Shown piece after piece: positions 11,120 to 23,394 of a stretch of DNA of 64,000 nt (the first letter of the stretch is position 1; each line of letters starts with the position of its first letter). Source of the DNA: Vandiemenella viatica (lineage: Eukaryota; Arthropoda; Insecta; Orthoptera; Morabidae); the NCBI GenBank assembly GCA_031002005.1, contig JARYHS010008074.1, positions 13,338,924 through 13,402,923 of the forward strand. Direction: 5' to 3'. A model generated the notes under the pieces. It had not been told where the DNA came from. It made no database searches and worked only from the letters and a program-made list of their open reading frames with translations. A program made the translations under genes and the position numbers.

Positions 11120-12940
11120 AGGCCCATAACGATACTGGGAATTTCCTTTGTAATTTATTCCAACCCCTGACTCTCTTACCTACAAATTTGCCAATTTGAG
11201 GTTATCTGCTCCAACCTCTCTCTTCACCTTCTTCCTATGTTCCAGTGACTCCCAGTCCAGCTCCTTTAATATGTCAGTACATGAAGGACAAAAATTGAAT
11301 CCCATAGTGAATAGTTGTTAAAAATCTCGTAAGCCACAGGCAAAACTGAAATGGATATAGAAAGCAATTGTGTAATTGTGATAACTGGTCTTGGGGTGAC
11401 TTGGTGCCACGTGTGTGCAATTAACAAATCAGCCTACCAATATCACGGGAAGCCAGGATAACATAAATGAATTAGCAGGAATTGTAATAACACAACATAG
11501 CAAAGACAGACAAATAAATATGAACAATGAAATAGCAACAAGCAAGACAATACACAAGGGAGACCATGGGGCCATTACCAAAATAACAACAATTACTAGG
11601 AAAATGCTGTAGGCATTAAAGTAAGCAAAGAGAGGGAAATAAGACCCAACACTTACTATAAATGATGGCAGCATGGAATGATAAACACAAATATCACATT
11701 ATTTTGGTATTTAATCTCATACTTGTAGATAGTTGAGACACCTGGTGGACTCATATGTGCCCACACCAAACCACCATGTGAAATGGCAGGACTGGTGTGG
11801 CAAGAGTACAATGGGTAGTGATCGAGGCGGGTGATAATGTATGAAAGTGCTATTTGGTAATGCTGGAGGTATATTATTGTTGGAAGTGGGTGAATATTGT
11901 CAGTGTAATTAATGCTTTTTCCTTGTAATTAATGCTGTTTCACTGTAAGTAAACTCTGTTTAATAAATCTGCTCTTTGTCTGCACGACACTTATTATTTG
12001 TTTTCTTCACCAATCTCTGTATAAAGATCTTCATATAATTTTCCTTTTGTCTGTGTCATATAATCCACAACTTACAGTGAACACTTCATTGTCTAGTACT
12101 ATCTGTCTAAACTATGGCTTGAACAGTTATAATTGTTTGTGCGTCCCTGTTAATGATTCCATTACTTTTTTCATTGTATGTCTAAAGTCAATAAGTAGCA
12201 GTCTTATTTCTATGATTATGATTTGACACGTAATAAGATTTTTCACAATAGATGTTGCAATTTTTGTTTTAAAGTGAATTGTTAGAAATTTTTGAAATTA
12301 TATTTCTTGACAGTTACATTAGGTTCTTGTACAAGGATTTGGTACTCATCCCAAGTATTATCATTCATCAGCACATAAGGGAATACTTATATTTTGGTAA
12401 CGTTCTGTTTTAAAACCATAATGTTTATCCACTCTTGGAAAAGGCTGTCAGTATAAATATCCGTGAGATGCAACCTCTGTTGTAAACTCCTGTTCATTAG
12501 TATGCAATTTATAAATTTTTGTCATGTTGTATTATAATATTCATTTTGTTACGCAATATTCTTAAGACACTGATCAGTCATCTAGGGTGATAATATTTTT
12601 TTAACATCTTCCTTTTCACTATCAAAAGATTCCTCATAATCTATAGATGTAAGCCGTAAACTTCCAATAAACTGATTAACTGTGTGTGTGTGTGTGAGAC
12701 ATAGATGTTTCAGTAATAATTGCATATAGTAAAGGGGCAGAGAATCATTTCTGTGATTGCTTCCATCCTTTATTTATCCACTAAGTATACACTTAATAGA
12801 GTTCTGCCATTAAACTAAAAGTGCTGTAGAACTGTCTTTCTACCACAGCAGAACTGTATTTCAATATCGAAAACAGCACAAAGCCCACGTTTTAACTTAT
12901 TTAACGTTTTAGACTTATTTTTCTTCTTCGTTTCTTCCGT
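11120..12940. other. Intron sequence with no recognised gene
   Basis: Mostly unremarkable AT-rich sequence. 11641-11695 (ACACTTACTATAAATGATGGCAG region) resembles 63940-63990 near the right edge of the window and the terminal tags of the Penelope-like elements. A (TG)n stretch lies at 12680-12696. Confidence 0.45.
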
Positions 12941-12949
12941 TGCAGAGTA

Positions 12950-14373
12950 AGAGTATTTTCAGAGTATGCGGCGGTAATCGGGCCATTTCTGTCTGATATA
13001 TTCAGTAAATCGTTAGAAGAGTGAAAAGTACCTTCAGACTAAAAAATTATGCAAGTAACTCCGATTTTCAAGAAAGGTGATCGAAGTGATCCTGAAAACT
13101 ATCATCCCATATCTATAACATGTGCTTGTAGTTGTGTTATGCAGCATATTATATGCTTGAACATCATGAATTTTCTAGATGAAAATAATTTGCTTACAAC
13201 AAATCAACACGGATTTTGGAAGAAAAGATCATGTGAAACACAGCTGGCCCTATTTACACATGACGTAATGAAATTTATTGATGCAGGTTCACAAGTAGAT
13301 GCAATTGTTTTAGATTTTCAGAAAGTCTTTGACTCTGCCACACAACTGCCTTTTAGTGAAGCTTCGAGCGTTCGGTATATTGGATCAGCTTTGTGAATGG
13401 ATAAAGGATTTTCTAACTGGTCGGTCGCAGTATGTCGTCGTTGAAGGAGAAAGTTCTTCTAATCTATATGTTACATCAGATGTACCTCAAGGAAGTGTAA
13501 TAGGACCATTTCTTTTCTTAAATTTTATAAATGATCTTGGAGACAAAGTGAAAAGAATTTTTAAATTTTTTGCTGATGATGCGGTTATTTATAGGGAAGT
13601 AAGAAATTTGGCCGATTGCTTAGAAATTCAGCGCAATCTGGATGTTATTTTGGCTTGGTGCGCTGAGTGGCAACTTACTCTAAACTGTAAAAAGTGCAAG
13701 ACAATGAGCATAACTAACAAAAATAATCCAATTGTTCAGAAATACAAGTTAAACAATTCAGTTATTGGTATGGTCGATTCTATGAAATATTTGGGAGTAA
13801 CATTACAAAGGAACATGAAATGGAACATACATATTAATTTGTTAGAAAGTAATTCTAGGCTGCGATTCATGGGTCGAATCTTGAAAAATTGTAATGAACA
13901 AATAAAGGAGATTCCATACAAATCTCTTGTGTGTTCACATTTGTTGTGCTATTTGGGATCCGTTTTGTAAGGGGTTGATGGAAAGTATGGAGAAAGTACA
14001 GAGAAGAGCCGCTCGATTCGTGATCGCTTGCTACAGTCCTTATGAAAGCGTCACAGAACTGATTGGTAGACTAGGCTGGGAGTCTCTGGTAGATAGATGA
14101 CACACGTTTTGTTTAAACTTATTGGTAAACATGCGTACTCCCACTTTCACTTACGAGTGTAATGAAATACTTCTTCCACCAACCTATTTGAGCCGGAATG
14201 ACAGGAAAGATAAGATTAGAGAAATAAGGTGCCGCACTGATTCTTATATTAATTCTTTTTCTCTCGTACCATTCTGGATTGGAATGCACAACAAAGAGAT
14301 TAGCTTTGGTGCTGAGCACCCTCTGCCACCCAGAATTTTGTGACTTGCAGAGTATATATGTAGATGTAGATGA
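12950..14373 (+). mobile_element. 5'-truncated CR1/Jockey-like LINE, reverse transcriptase and 3' end
   Basis: Peptides in order: YAAVIGPFLSDIFSKSLEE (12975), VTPIFKKGDRSDPENYHPIS (13052), NQHGFWKKRSCETQLA (13201), VDAIVLDFQKVFDS (13297). After a frame change come VPQGSVIGPFLFLNFINDL (13480) and KFFADDAVIY (13562); later, in a third frame, MESMEKVQRRAARFV (13980) and GRLGWESL. FADDA is the catalytic Y/F-A-D-D box. The copy has at least two frameshifts and stops at 13032 and 13044. It ends in the repeat TGTAGATGTAGATG at 14358-14371, the 3' tail also seen at 40857-40869. It belongs to the same broad family as the minus-strand copy at 1-4260. Confidence 0.85.
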
Positions 14374-14739
14374 AATCAGCAGTTGCAGGTTAAATACCGC
14401 CTCCAGTTGGCAGGGAAGCTCCTCTGTATCATCAGCAGATGCAGGTTTGACACTATAATGAAAGTCTTCCCATGTAGTAAAATTATTAAATAATCATTTT
14501 GATAAACACTTAGCAATGAGAAAACATAAAATCTTTTTGTTAAAGGCCATTCTTCAACAGTTTGTGGTTAAAATAATTTATTTAAAATGACTCCAATGGA
14601 GTTATTATTGATTGCATTATTTGCTTTTTGACTAATTTATCATCTTTTGAATGTTTCAACAGTGATCAAAATTTTTATTTATGATTAAAGTTATGTAGTA
14701 CAAAAAGGTTTAAGTGCCAGAAGTTTGCTTGGTCGAAGC

Positions 14740-15420
14740 AAATGTAGTCAGCTACTATACCTCACAATATAAATCTGACAGTCACTGACAGTCTGGCAGT
14801 GGAATGTAAACACCTCCACCTTACCTTCAAGAGGAATCAACATCCAAACTATCAGATAGAATTGGCCCTTCATAAAAAGGCAAATAAACAGCCAGTGGAG
14901 CCAGAAAAGCAGTCTAAATATCAGGCATTTATCCCGTATGAAGGTAAAATGTTGGGGAAAATTGGTGGGATACTGGTGCGACACAGAATAAAGAGCATTT
15001 TCTATCCTCCTGCCATAGTTCATGATTTGCTGCAATCTGTGAAGGATGATTTTGGGTTGAAGATGCCGAGAGTTTACAGCATACCCCGTGCCAATGTGGA
15101 AATCTTACATCGGCCAGACCATCCGTATCATCAAGGCCCGTGGCCTGGACATGAGCATAACATCCAACTGTTTCAGCTAAAGAAGTCTGCTGTTGCGCAA
15201 CACATTATCAAAAATGGCCACAAAATGAACTTAGGTATTGTGAAAGTACTGGCAACGTGTTCCTTCTTCTAGAAGTCAGTTGTTAAAGAAGCCATAGAAA
15301 TACAGCCGAATAATGTTACTGTTAACAGGGACACGGGACTGTGGCTCAGTGACGCGTGGAAACCAGCTTTGTCCATTATGAGGGGACCACATTTTCTACT
15401 ATTGGATAGTAAGGTGCCAA
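14740..15420 (+). pseudogene. Penelope-like element, GIY-YIG endonuclease fragment
   Basis: The frame 14799-15272 reads KYQAFIPYEGKMLGKIGGIL, then SVKDDFGLKMPRVYSIP, then KKSAVAQHIIKNGHKMN. In the alternative frame the segment near 15085-15115 reads KSYIGQTIRII. Together they restore the order of a GIY-YIG nuclease of Penelope-like elements: F-x-P-Y...I-G-K-I; S-V-K-D...G-V-Y-x-I-P-C; Y-I-G-Q-T; K-S-A-V-A-x-H...G-H. A frameshift falls just at the YIG motif. A further frame, 15330-15365, gives GLWLSDAWKPAL, the family C-terminus. 5'-truncated; no reverse-transcriptase motif upstream. Confidence 0.75.
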
Positions 15421-15477
15421 CAGAAAATGAACACCAGAGCAGATCTGCTGGCCTCTGGGAGTTGATTACTAGATCTC

Positions 15478-15950
15478 CCAACCAGAGCACAGTAGAACAC
15501 ACAATTGACAGCAGCACAGGAAATCATCTGACCCGGTTTACTGGAGATTCTGGAGCCGACCAATCAGGGATAAGCAGAACTGAATCGTAACTTTAGTGAA
15601 CGATGAATTTGAACCCTGGTAGCCGAAGGTTCCAGATCCTACCAATCACAATGAATCAGAGCAGCAATGCATTGCTGGGCTGCCAGAACTGTAAGTTGTG
15701 AGAAATTTTCTGCCAAGCTTTCTGTTGGATCACTGTTATTCATTGATTACTGGGTCGCGCAATCAGAGTGAGGTAAAACACACAAGGGAGAGCATCTCAG
15801 GATATCATCTGGCCCAGTCTACAGGATATTCTGGAGCCAACTAATCAAGCAGAACTGGAACAGGCAATAGGATCAGACCCCGGTTACCAAATCTTCTATA
15901 GCCAACGAATCAAGGTGAAGTAGAACAAATGTTGTAGGGCCACCAGACAA
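15478..15950 (+). repeat. Two tandem copies (~280 bp period) downstream of the Penelope fragment
   Basis: 15478-15750 and 15756-15950 share AGAACACACAA / AAAACACACAAG, CAGGAAATCATCTG / CAGGATATCATCTGG, GATTCTGGAGCCGACCAATCA / ATTCTGGAGCCAACTAATCA and AGCAGAACTGGAA / AGCAGAACTGAA blocks in the same order. Penelope-like elements often end in partial tandem copies (pseudo-LTRs); these may be such tails, but I see no hammerhead core here. Confidence 0.55.
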
Positions 15951-16489
15951 CACCAGTACAGCTCTGGTTGTCACTGACATAATACCACACCAGAAAATGG
16001 TGGCAGAGCTAGCCACTGAAAGCTCCTCTTTCTATAACACTATCTGGTGGAAAATCTGTGAAGATTACATGTAAGAGATGTACTAATTACAATAACACAA
16101 TTAAATAAACTCTAATAGAAACAGTACCAAACTCTAATCAGGGTAAGTACTTGTTTATAACTTTTTCAGCTTCCAGCTCCATCAGAGTGTTGTAATCATG
16201 GAATATTTTGATGATTAAATTATGTGCCCATATTTTATGCTAACTGAAATAATACAGTAACCATCCCACCACTCCTCTCAAGTGGTTTTACCAAACCATG
16301 CATGCCTGGGCAAAGTTTCAAACTTGCATCCACCCTAATGCACGGTGAGTGCATTACTGTACATCCAACATGCTCAATTTTAATGTCGCATCTGGATGAA
16401 AAACGAAAAGGGGGTGGGGGGGGCAGGATGAAATAGTCCCTAATCACTGTGAATCATGTTCCAATACTTGACCAACTTTCACTATCTCT

Positions 16490-16690
16490 TTTCTTGTGGT
16501 TTCATGCCTCAGGCAAGCAACAGGAATGTATTCATCCTTTGCCATTTGAAGGAACCATCTCAGCATTCACCTGGAGAGATTTGTGGAAATTATGGAAAAT
16601 CCAAATCTGGATGGCCAGACTAGGATTCAAACTGACGTCCCACTAAACGTGAGATCAGAGCATTATTGCTAACCCACCATGCTCACTAGC
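16490..16690 (-). mobile_element. tRNA-derived SINE, copy 2 (antisense)
   Basis: Reverse complement reads GAGCATGGTGGGTTAGCAA, then a B-box-like AGTTTGAATCC (16623-16633 on +), CCAGATTTGGATTTTCC, CTCCAGGTGAATGCTGAGAT and GGTTCCTTCAAA. The layout equals the copies at 7903 and 20460. The A box is degenerate, so it is probably inactive. Confidence 0.7.
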
Positions 16691-17332
16691 ATTCACAATT
16701 AATGTTGGCCACTGACATCATCTGTAATCTTACATCTTTTCATTGCACTGTTTTATTTTTAAGTATCTGATTCTAAGCCCAACTTGGTTTGTAGCATTTA
16801 TCTATCCAAACAAAATGATCAGCTGTCCACATTTCAGTATATGTATTAAAAATGCTTTGCTCACACTAAAATTCTTTTTTGTTCCCCTCCCCCACAAACT
16901 GAGAATTATGTTCCTTCTGTATGCTGTATTCAGCCACTGCTTAGTTTTTTTCTTTTTTATTCCTGCCACATGCAAACATTATTAATGCATTGTTTGATCT
17001 ATCCAATGTAAGGCAACCCAAATTTAGATGATATATAATAATTTCCTGGTATAAAAAGTCCCAGGTATTCATTTATGTTTCAGACACCTTTTTTCTGCAC
17101 AGAGTCTGAATATGGTATTTACTCTGTGTTCGATCAACACTCTTCCTATTTTTGAACATTAGGGGCCTATTAATGGAACAAAGCAAGGGGCTTGGTATCA
17201 TCATGAACTTTGATAGTCCAGATCTGCATCTTGATTATCTTTACAAATAACAAAAAATAGGAAAAATAACCCATAACTCACCAAAAATGAAGGTTGGGGC
17301 GATTGAAAAATAGATGAGACGACCAAAAAAAA

Positions 17333-18600
17333 CTTGGTCTGAAAAGTTTCCGATGTAACAAAGATACAAGACATTTTTTCTGATTTTTATTTTTTCAGCA
17401 TAGTCTCCTTGTAAATCTATGCACTTCTCCCAACGATGCTCCCATCTCTGTAACCCGTCCAAATAGTACTCGGCGTTTTTCTCTGCAAAATAATTGTTCA
17501 TGAAGGTGATTGCCTCTTCATTTGATGAAAATTTCTGTTTTCCGAGCGCAATTTTTGGTTGAGGGAACAAACAGATGTTGCTTGGGGCTAGATCTGGTGA
17601 GTAAGGCAGATGGTCAAGCAGTTCAAACCCTGATTCATGAATTTTTGTCATGTCAACCGCTGAGGTGTGATATGGTGCATTGTCTTGGGGAAACAGGATT
17701 TTCTTTTTCTGCAAATTTGTCCGCTTTTCCACAAGTTCTGCCTTCAGCTTGTCAAGTAATGATGCATAGTATGCTCCTGAAGTGGTTTTTCCTTTTTGAA
17801 GGTAATTGATTAAAATAACTCCATGACTATTCCAAAAAAATGTCACCAGCCGAAAAAAAAAAAACAGTTTTTTCCTTTTTTTGCAGCCAGTTCCCCCTTT
17901 GCAGTCCACTGCTTGCACTGTATTTTTGTTTCGGGCATATAATGGTGTATCCACGTTTCTTCTACAGTAATTAATCGGCACCAAAACTCGGATTTATTGC
18001 ACCTAAATTGAGCCAACAGAGCGATGGAAATGTTAATTGAACACGTTTTTGGTCTAATGTGAGTAAACGCGGCACCCAACGTGTGGACAGCTTTCTCATA
18101 AATAAATGTTGATTTAATATGTATCACACACATTCTTTTGAAATGTTCATAACCTCTGCTATCTCTCTCACTTTAATTCGGCAGTTTGTCTAGCACCAAT
18201 TGGTGAACTTTGGTGATGTTTTCATCGGTTGTTGCAGTTTTTTGATGTCTCGAATGTTCATCGTCTCCCAAGCTGTTATGGCCACGTTTAAATTCACCTG
18301 CTCAAAATTTCACTGTGGTAACTGATGGTGCAGAGTCACCATACACAGAATCCAACTCATCTTTGATTTGCGTAGGCGTATTGCCTTTCAAAAACAAATA
18401 TTTAATGACAGCGTGATACTCGGTTTTGTCCATTTTCACAAAAGCACTCACTCAAACGACTGTTACATAACAACTGCGTGTCCAAAATGGCTTAAACTTT
18501 GGTGAGTAACTGTCAACAGATAAAGAACGAAATTCACTAGCTTTTATTTAAGGGGCTGCCATCTTCACTTTGAGGTAGGAAACTCTTCAGACCACCCTCG
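17333..18600 (-). mobile_element. Mariner transposon, degenerate copy
   Basis: Inverted ends: TTGGTCTGAAAAGTTTCC at 17334-17351 and, as reverse complement at the right, TGGTCTGAAGAGTTTCC (18579-18595), followed by ...CCCTCG and a TA at 18601. Length about 1.27 kb, the normal size of mariners. The transposase pseudogene runs minus-strand between the ends. The left end is more eroded, with an A-run in place of the outermost bases. A scrap with the tag ACTCACCAAAAATGAAGG adjoins it at 17276-17294. Confidence 0.85.
17370..18433 (-). pseudogene. Mariner transposase pseudogene
   Basis: The start is MDKTEYHAVIKYLFLKGNTP at 18433, followed by SVTTVKF, a stop in place of the W usual in the F-W-x-x-x-F-K-R-G motif, then GEFKRGHNSLGDDE. 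After further breaks come the catalytic blocks, including VEETWIHHYMPETK (first D changed to E or lost), FPQDNAPYHTSAVDM (17710-17666; second catalytic D present) and LLDHLPYSPDLAPSNICLF, where the third catalytic D of S-D-x-x-L-F is N. The end RWEHRWEKCIDLQGDYAEK is typical. A frameshift at the A-run near 17860 and several stops make it inactive. Length of about 350 codons is normal. Confidence 0.9.
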
Positions 18601-18602
18601 TA

Positions 18603-19605
18603 TTTCAGATTGTAACCTTAGTCAAGCAATAGAGAATGAGCCGTTTGGTTCAGAAGGTGTGCACATTCTCAAGTTTACCCATTATTATCTTTGTCATATA
18701 TACTACCGGCTCTGTGCGTCAGAGTGTTCAGACTGTTGCATTGGATGGGATGTTGGTGTCTATTAACAATTTGGAGTGGGCGGGCTTATGATGAACAGAA
18801 TATCCTAGTGTTTTTTCAGTATGTTATTTCACTAACACATCAAAAAAAAAAAAAAATGGCAAACAGCGTTCCTCTCAAGCCTACTTATTCAAGTGAATGT
18901 CCTAAAAGACCCCATTTAGATTTTATGAAAACTGGAATTTATAAATCTTGTTATTATTGTAAACAAATCACAAATGTATCATCAGCATGTGTAAAACAAC
19001 ATTTTGACTGGTACAATGGGTTATTTAATACATTCTTCTCAAAGATCTCTGTGAAGAAATTGGTTGTGATCTGTTATAATCGTGAACCCTTTGCTCCCCA
19101 TCAAGTTGCTCATAATGTAGCATCATCCTCCCTCTACATGGGACAGTGCCTGCAATACCAGCTTGCAGTTTTACTTGATTCAGTTGAAAAGAGACGGGGA
19201 AAGGAATCTTCAGAATGTCATAGGAGTGAGATAGTCTGAAGTGGCTAGAGGTCAGGAAATGTTTATTGATTTACAATGCCATAAAAGCCTTCAGCCTTAA
19301 AACTAAAGAACTTGTAACTTAGCAGCAAAATACAAAACTTTTCTTATTGCATTGACATCTGTCTGCTACAGGTTGGCATTGAATTGGCATGATACAGTTA
19401 GAAAAAATGCACTAAACCTATATCACCACTGAAATGTTGGAGTTGAATATTTACATTTTTTAAATATTTGATTTAATTATTTTATGTATAAGCAATTATG
19501 AATACAAATGATAGTGAAAACAAGCAAAGACTAGCTGGTGCTTATGTTAAAGTGTAATATACCACATTAAAAAAAACAAAAAAATAATTATTATTATCAT
19601 TGCCA
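18603..19605. other. Intron sequence, no supported gene
   Basis: There is an open frame of 182 codons on + at 18691-19239, but it is interrupted by a lysine run from an A-tract (18842-18855), has no domain I recognise and no splice-site context. I treat it as chance. An A-tract in this position could be a retro-tail. Confidence 0.45.
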
Positions 19606-19690
19606 GATCTAAAAGGGCAGGGGAGGGTCAAATGGGGCACTTGTCCTCAGCAACAACTCCACCAGGCTGGAAAAGTCATGAATGCATAAA
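19606..19690 (+). repeat. Short interspersed repeat, copy 1
   Basis: GCCAGATCTAAAAGGGCAGG, CAAATGGGGCACTTGTCCTC and CAACTCCACCAGGCTGG are repeated in the same order at 20372-20452. It is unclassified, with no clear inverted ends. Confidence 0.55.
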
Positions 19691-20371
19691 ATTGGTAATA
19701 ATAACTATACAGACACAGCTCATAAATGTCCACACAACAATACATAAAACTGCCAAAAAGAAATATATGGAAGGAATTTATATCACAGAAATCATTGTGA
19801 GTCCAACTGAAATTGCCAGTTTTTGTTAAAAAGTATCATAATGATTCATCGCACTATAAAAAATTGAGGGCATTTCTTCATCTTATGAGTAATGGCAGAA
19901 AATGTTATGTTGATAGAGTAAGGTTATTCTAGTAATAGTGATCTAAGGGAGAGGTGAGAGGCACGCAGTGCAGAATTCGCAATGCAAGTCAATTTGGGCT
20001 TGAGTCCTGTTGTCGGGTTGAATTTTGCTAGCTTCATTTCACAGATCTGACAATTTACCCTCACTTAACATTATCCACTTATCACTCAGTCTTTTGATCC
20101 TGTACTAGTCATTGTTCTCAGGTAATTAATTACACTCCTGTTCATAAGGGATCTTTGTGATTCATGAGAATTCATTCCATTACGGTGATAATTTGTGGAC
20201 TATATTGTGGCTGCACAAAATACATAATAAACCAGGCAGCTCAGTACTGGAAACATTCATATGGGCAGAGGTCTTGGTGCTGTATTTAGCCGCATTTTTT
20301 CTGCATGTAGCACACAGTATGTTAGTTACAGTGAAGCAAGATTATCTAGAAAACACATCTGACTACATCAC

Positions 20372-20452
20372 ATTGCCAGATCTAAAAGGGTGGAGGGGTG
20401 GGGGGCAAATGGGGCACTTGTCCTCAGCAGCAAACTTCACCGGGCTGGTAAA
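20372..20452 (+). repeat. Short interspersed repeat, copy 2, directly in front of a SINE
   Basis: Same unit as 19606-19690 (GCCAGATCTAAAAGGGTGG, GCAAATGGGGCACTTGTCCT, CTTCACCGGGCTGG). The SINE head starts a few bases later, at about 20460. Confidence 0.55.
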
Positions 20453-20459
20453 ATCATGT

Positions 20460-20690
20460 TACCGAGTGTGGTGGGAGAGCGATTAACACTCTGGCCTCAC
20501 ATCCAGGAGGACGCCGGTTCAATTCCATATCCGGGCAACCAGATTTGGATTTTCCATTGTTTTCCCAAATCACTCCAGGTGACTGTCGGGATGCTCCCTT
20601 CAAAAGGTCATGGCCAAAATCCTCATTCCTTGTCCCTGGTCCCATCCCGCTTCTAATGACCACAACGAGGTGTGAAGCTATAACTAAAAA
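20460..20690 (+). mobile_element. tRNA-derived SINE, copy 3 (best preserved)
   Basis: Head: CGAGTGTGGTGGGAGAGCG (A-box region), then GGTTCAATTCC (B box, 20516-20526). Body: CCAGATTTGGATTTTCC, CCCAAATCACTCCAGGTGA, GTCGGGATGCTCCCTTC, CCAAAATCCTCATTCCTTG. It ends with an A-rich tail near 20684. I remember this body type from insect SINEs, but cannot run a search. Confidence 0.8.
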
Positions 20691-20699
20691 AATATTTAA

Positions 20700-21958
20700 A
20701 AATCATATTTGTAGGAGTGGCAAATTTGTCTGATAGTAGCAATGTCAGGTTTTTGCTCCAGCTCTGAAAATTTCTATGTCCGCCACTTCCTGAATGATGT
20801 TACACATGGTCATCTCATCAGTCAATGAGAGGCTTGTCACAGTCAACATCAGTTGGGTCAGGACATTCATGTCACTGTACCATCATTTCATAGTTGTGGA
20901 GAAGTTTCCAGGAGGGAGCAAACATTCAATAGAAGTAAGTGCAAGATCAATCATCCATCAATCATCCATCAACATAAGGATCATTATCTTGCCTTAAGTT
21001 TCTGAAGACATCCAATCAACACAGTACCTTCACTGGCTGTAGACCAAGCAACAGCTTCTGGGTCGTACGTCTCCCATCGCACAGTGTTTCATAAGTTTTG
21101 AGATGTTGCTCTGTATGTTTGGTTGTCTGCCGTGTGAACTTTCTTCCCACAAAAGCACTATTCAGCTGGAATGTGGCCCTCACTGTCTGTTCATTTGGCA
21201 TGCCTCTGGGATATACCCTGCCAATATTTTGGATAGGTACCAATATGCCAGCACCAGTATTCTCATCTGTGGCAGCATTATGTTAGGTGCTCATAGCCCA
21301 ATTCACATGTTTCCTTAGGATACTGCAACAGTTGCTATTACTAGGTATGATATCCTGAAACAGAACGTGCAGCTTTTATGTGGTGTATATGGACTTGGGT
21401 TCCATCTGGCTCACCCACACAATGCTAGCCTGGAACTTGAGATATGACACTTCTAGAGTAGCTAGCTCACTCTCTTATCCATTTTACGGGAAGTCTTGAT
21501 GAATCTTGTATTGTCATGTAAATTCATCACACCATGAATTGTCATTTTGTATGCCATCATCGAAGTGACACCACACAAGGTTAATGATACCTGTTGTTGA
21601 CAGGTTTTCCTGCATACCTTGTATCTATAGCACTGTGTAATGAATCAAATTATTACCACGGGCCCTCTTAACCACACATTATGACCATGCCCTGTGTTTA
21701 TCTGTGTATCTTGAAGATCCCTTAACTTAATGGAGATGAGGATAGTTCAATTTCAGATCCCATCAATACAGCAATTTAAACTCCATGTTTAATACAAGTT
21801 TTTGAAGAGATTTTTGTATCATGTAGAATTATTAAAAATACTTGTAAAGATATTTTCATTTGTGTATAATCAGATATTTTTAATAATCCACCATTCACAG
21901 ACATAAAAATAACATATTTCAATAAAGAAAAAAAATCTTTTCTTTTCCTGTGTTACAG
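20700..21958. other. Intron sequence upstream of exon B
   Basis: No recognised gene or repeat. The overlapping short open frames at 21016-21318 have no domain signature. The last 60 bases show the expected pyrimidine-rich acceptor (TCTTTTCTTTTCCTGTGTTACAG region). Confidence 0.5.
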
Positions 21959-22111
21959 AAATCAAGTAAACTTGGTGAAATGGCTTCTATTAGCAAAGCA
22001 GGAAATGGGTTACTCAAGTTTGTGGAGGCAGTGTTAGGCTATTGTGCAGTCTACAGGGAAGTTAAGCCTAAGAAGGAACGTGTTGCACAGTTGGAAGCAG
22101 AATTTGATAAG
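21959..22111 (+). CDS. Dnah10: Dynein heavy chain exon B: end of microtubule-binding domain and start of coiled coil 2
   Basis: A 153-nt, phase 0-0 exon lies between a TGTTACAG acceptor and a GTAATG donor. It encodes 51 residues including the [20 protein letters not shown] block and the [18 protein letters not shown] block. In dyneins the first block closes the microtubule-binding domain (usual form S-K-A-A/G-x-G-L/M-x-x-W/F-V-x-A) and the second, with the invariant V-x-P-K, starts coiled coil 2 back to the ring. The phenylalanine in LLKFVEA, where most axonemal chains have tryptophan, is a DNAH10-like trait. The peptide joins exons A and C without gap. Confidence 0.92.
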
Positions 22112-23394
22112 GTAATGTATACATTATTTAGTTATTATTTATTTGTTACATATCAAATGTTTAATATATCAAACTATGGTAATGTTTTGATTATAGCAAC
22201 AATGAAAATAAGGAAGGACAAGGAAAGTAAACCTGCTACTCGCCCCCAGGTGAAGGCAATAGGGCTTTGATGCATGCATTTACATGAATACATTTTACAA
22301 TATGTTGATATAAATATTAATCATTATTAGAGGTGGATTGTGGCAAAGAGATTGGATATATACACACAAAGAACCCAACACATGACTAAGCCAAAGATGA
22401 ACCAAGTGGGAAGGAAGTGGATGGGTATGGTGGGGAATGAAATTGAGCAACAATAATTGAGGGGAGGTATAAGCTCTGCAAAAGTCTATAAAAGAAAATA
22501 ACAGAATTAAAAGGAAAAAAATACATATTTTATTAATCAAGAAATATAAATAAAATATATGCATGTAATAAAAATAAGTAATAAGTTTATTTTTGAGGTT
22601 TCAATGGAGGTTGAGACCAGGTGTATGCCTGGTCTGAAGGATATGTTTTTAGACTAATTTCCATCTACAGATTTTCAAAATTTTAAAGGGTATCAGGAAA
22701 ATTGTTAAAAATTCTCACTGTAATATAGTTTAATTTAATTTAATTGCAGTGATTGATACAGTTGGGAGAACAGGCATGGTCTCCCACTTGATAGTTTAGG
22801 TTGCAAGTATAAAGTGTTTTTCTGTGGCCTCATCCTTTCCAAGTGTTTCATATTTGGTTAAGTCATGTCTTGACATGTGTTCTTCTCATACCCTTGACAT
22901 ATATCCTCCTCTAAACATGAGTAAGGTTTATATAGAAATATGATAAAGAGAGTTCTTGATTATGTGGTCATTGTAACACTCCTGCCTAAACCAGTGACAT
23001 ATGATCTGTTTACTTTCCCAACCCTTTCTTTTTTAAACTTTAGTAATTTTATATGGTTGTTGGTTAACATTTATGTATTCCATCCAACAACATTCAGTTT
23101 GGTGTGAGATGATTATTTTAGGCTGATGCTATTGTTTAATTAATTTATTTTAAATAACAGCCATGCTTTATTTCAGGTATTTGAAAAAATAAAATAAAGA
23201 ATATTAACTACTTGAAATTTATTTCTAACAATTACATATCAAGTTTATTTGAATTGTGTTTCCATGTCCATATGATAAGTGATATTTTGTTTCTTCTTGT
23301 TTCAAACCCAGACATGCTGTTTTTCTGTGTAACTCATCCTATCATTGCATTAACTGTGGTAATCATAAATATTATTTCTATAAGGTGTTTTTTT
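22112..23394. other. Intron sequence after exon B
   Basis: AT-rich, no gene. One small hairpin, GACCAGGTGTATGCCTGGTC, lies near 22615. Nothing else is recognised before the satellite array begins. Confidence 0.45.

Noticed and set aside
17510..17809. 99-codon plus-strand frame
   Set aside because: Antisense shadow of the mariner transposase pseudogene.
18691..19239. 182-codon open frame on +
   Set aside because: It crosses an A-tract that yields a lysine run, has no recognised motif and no splice context; likely chance.
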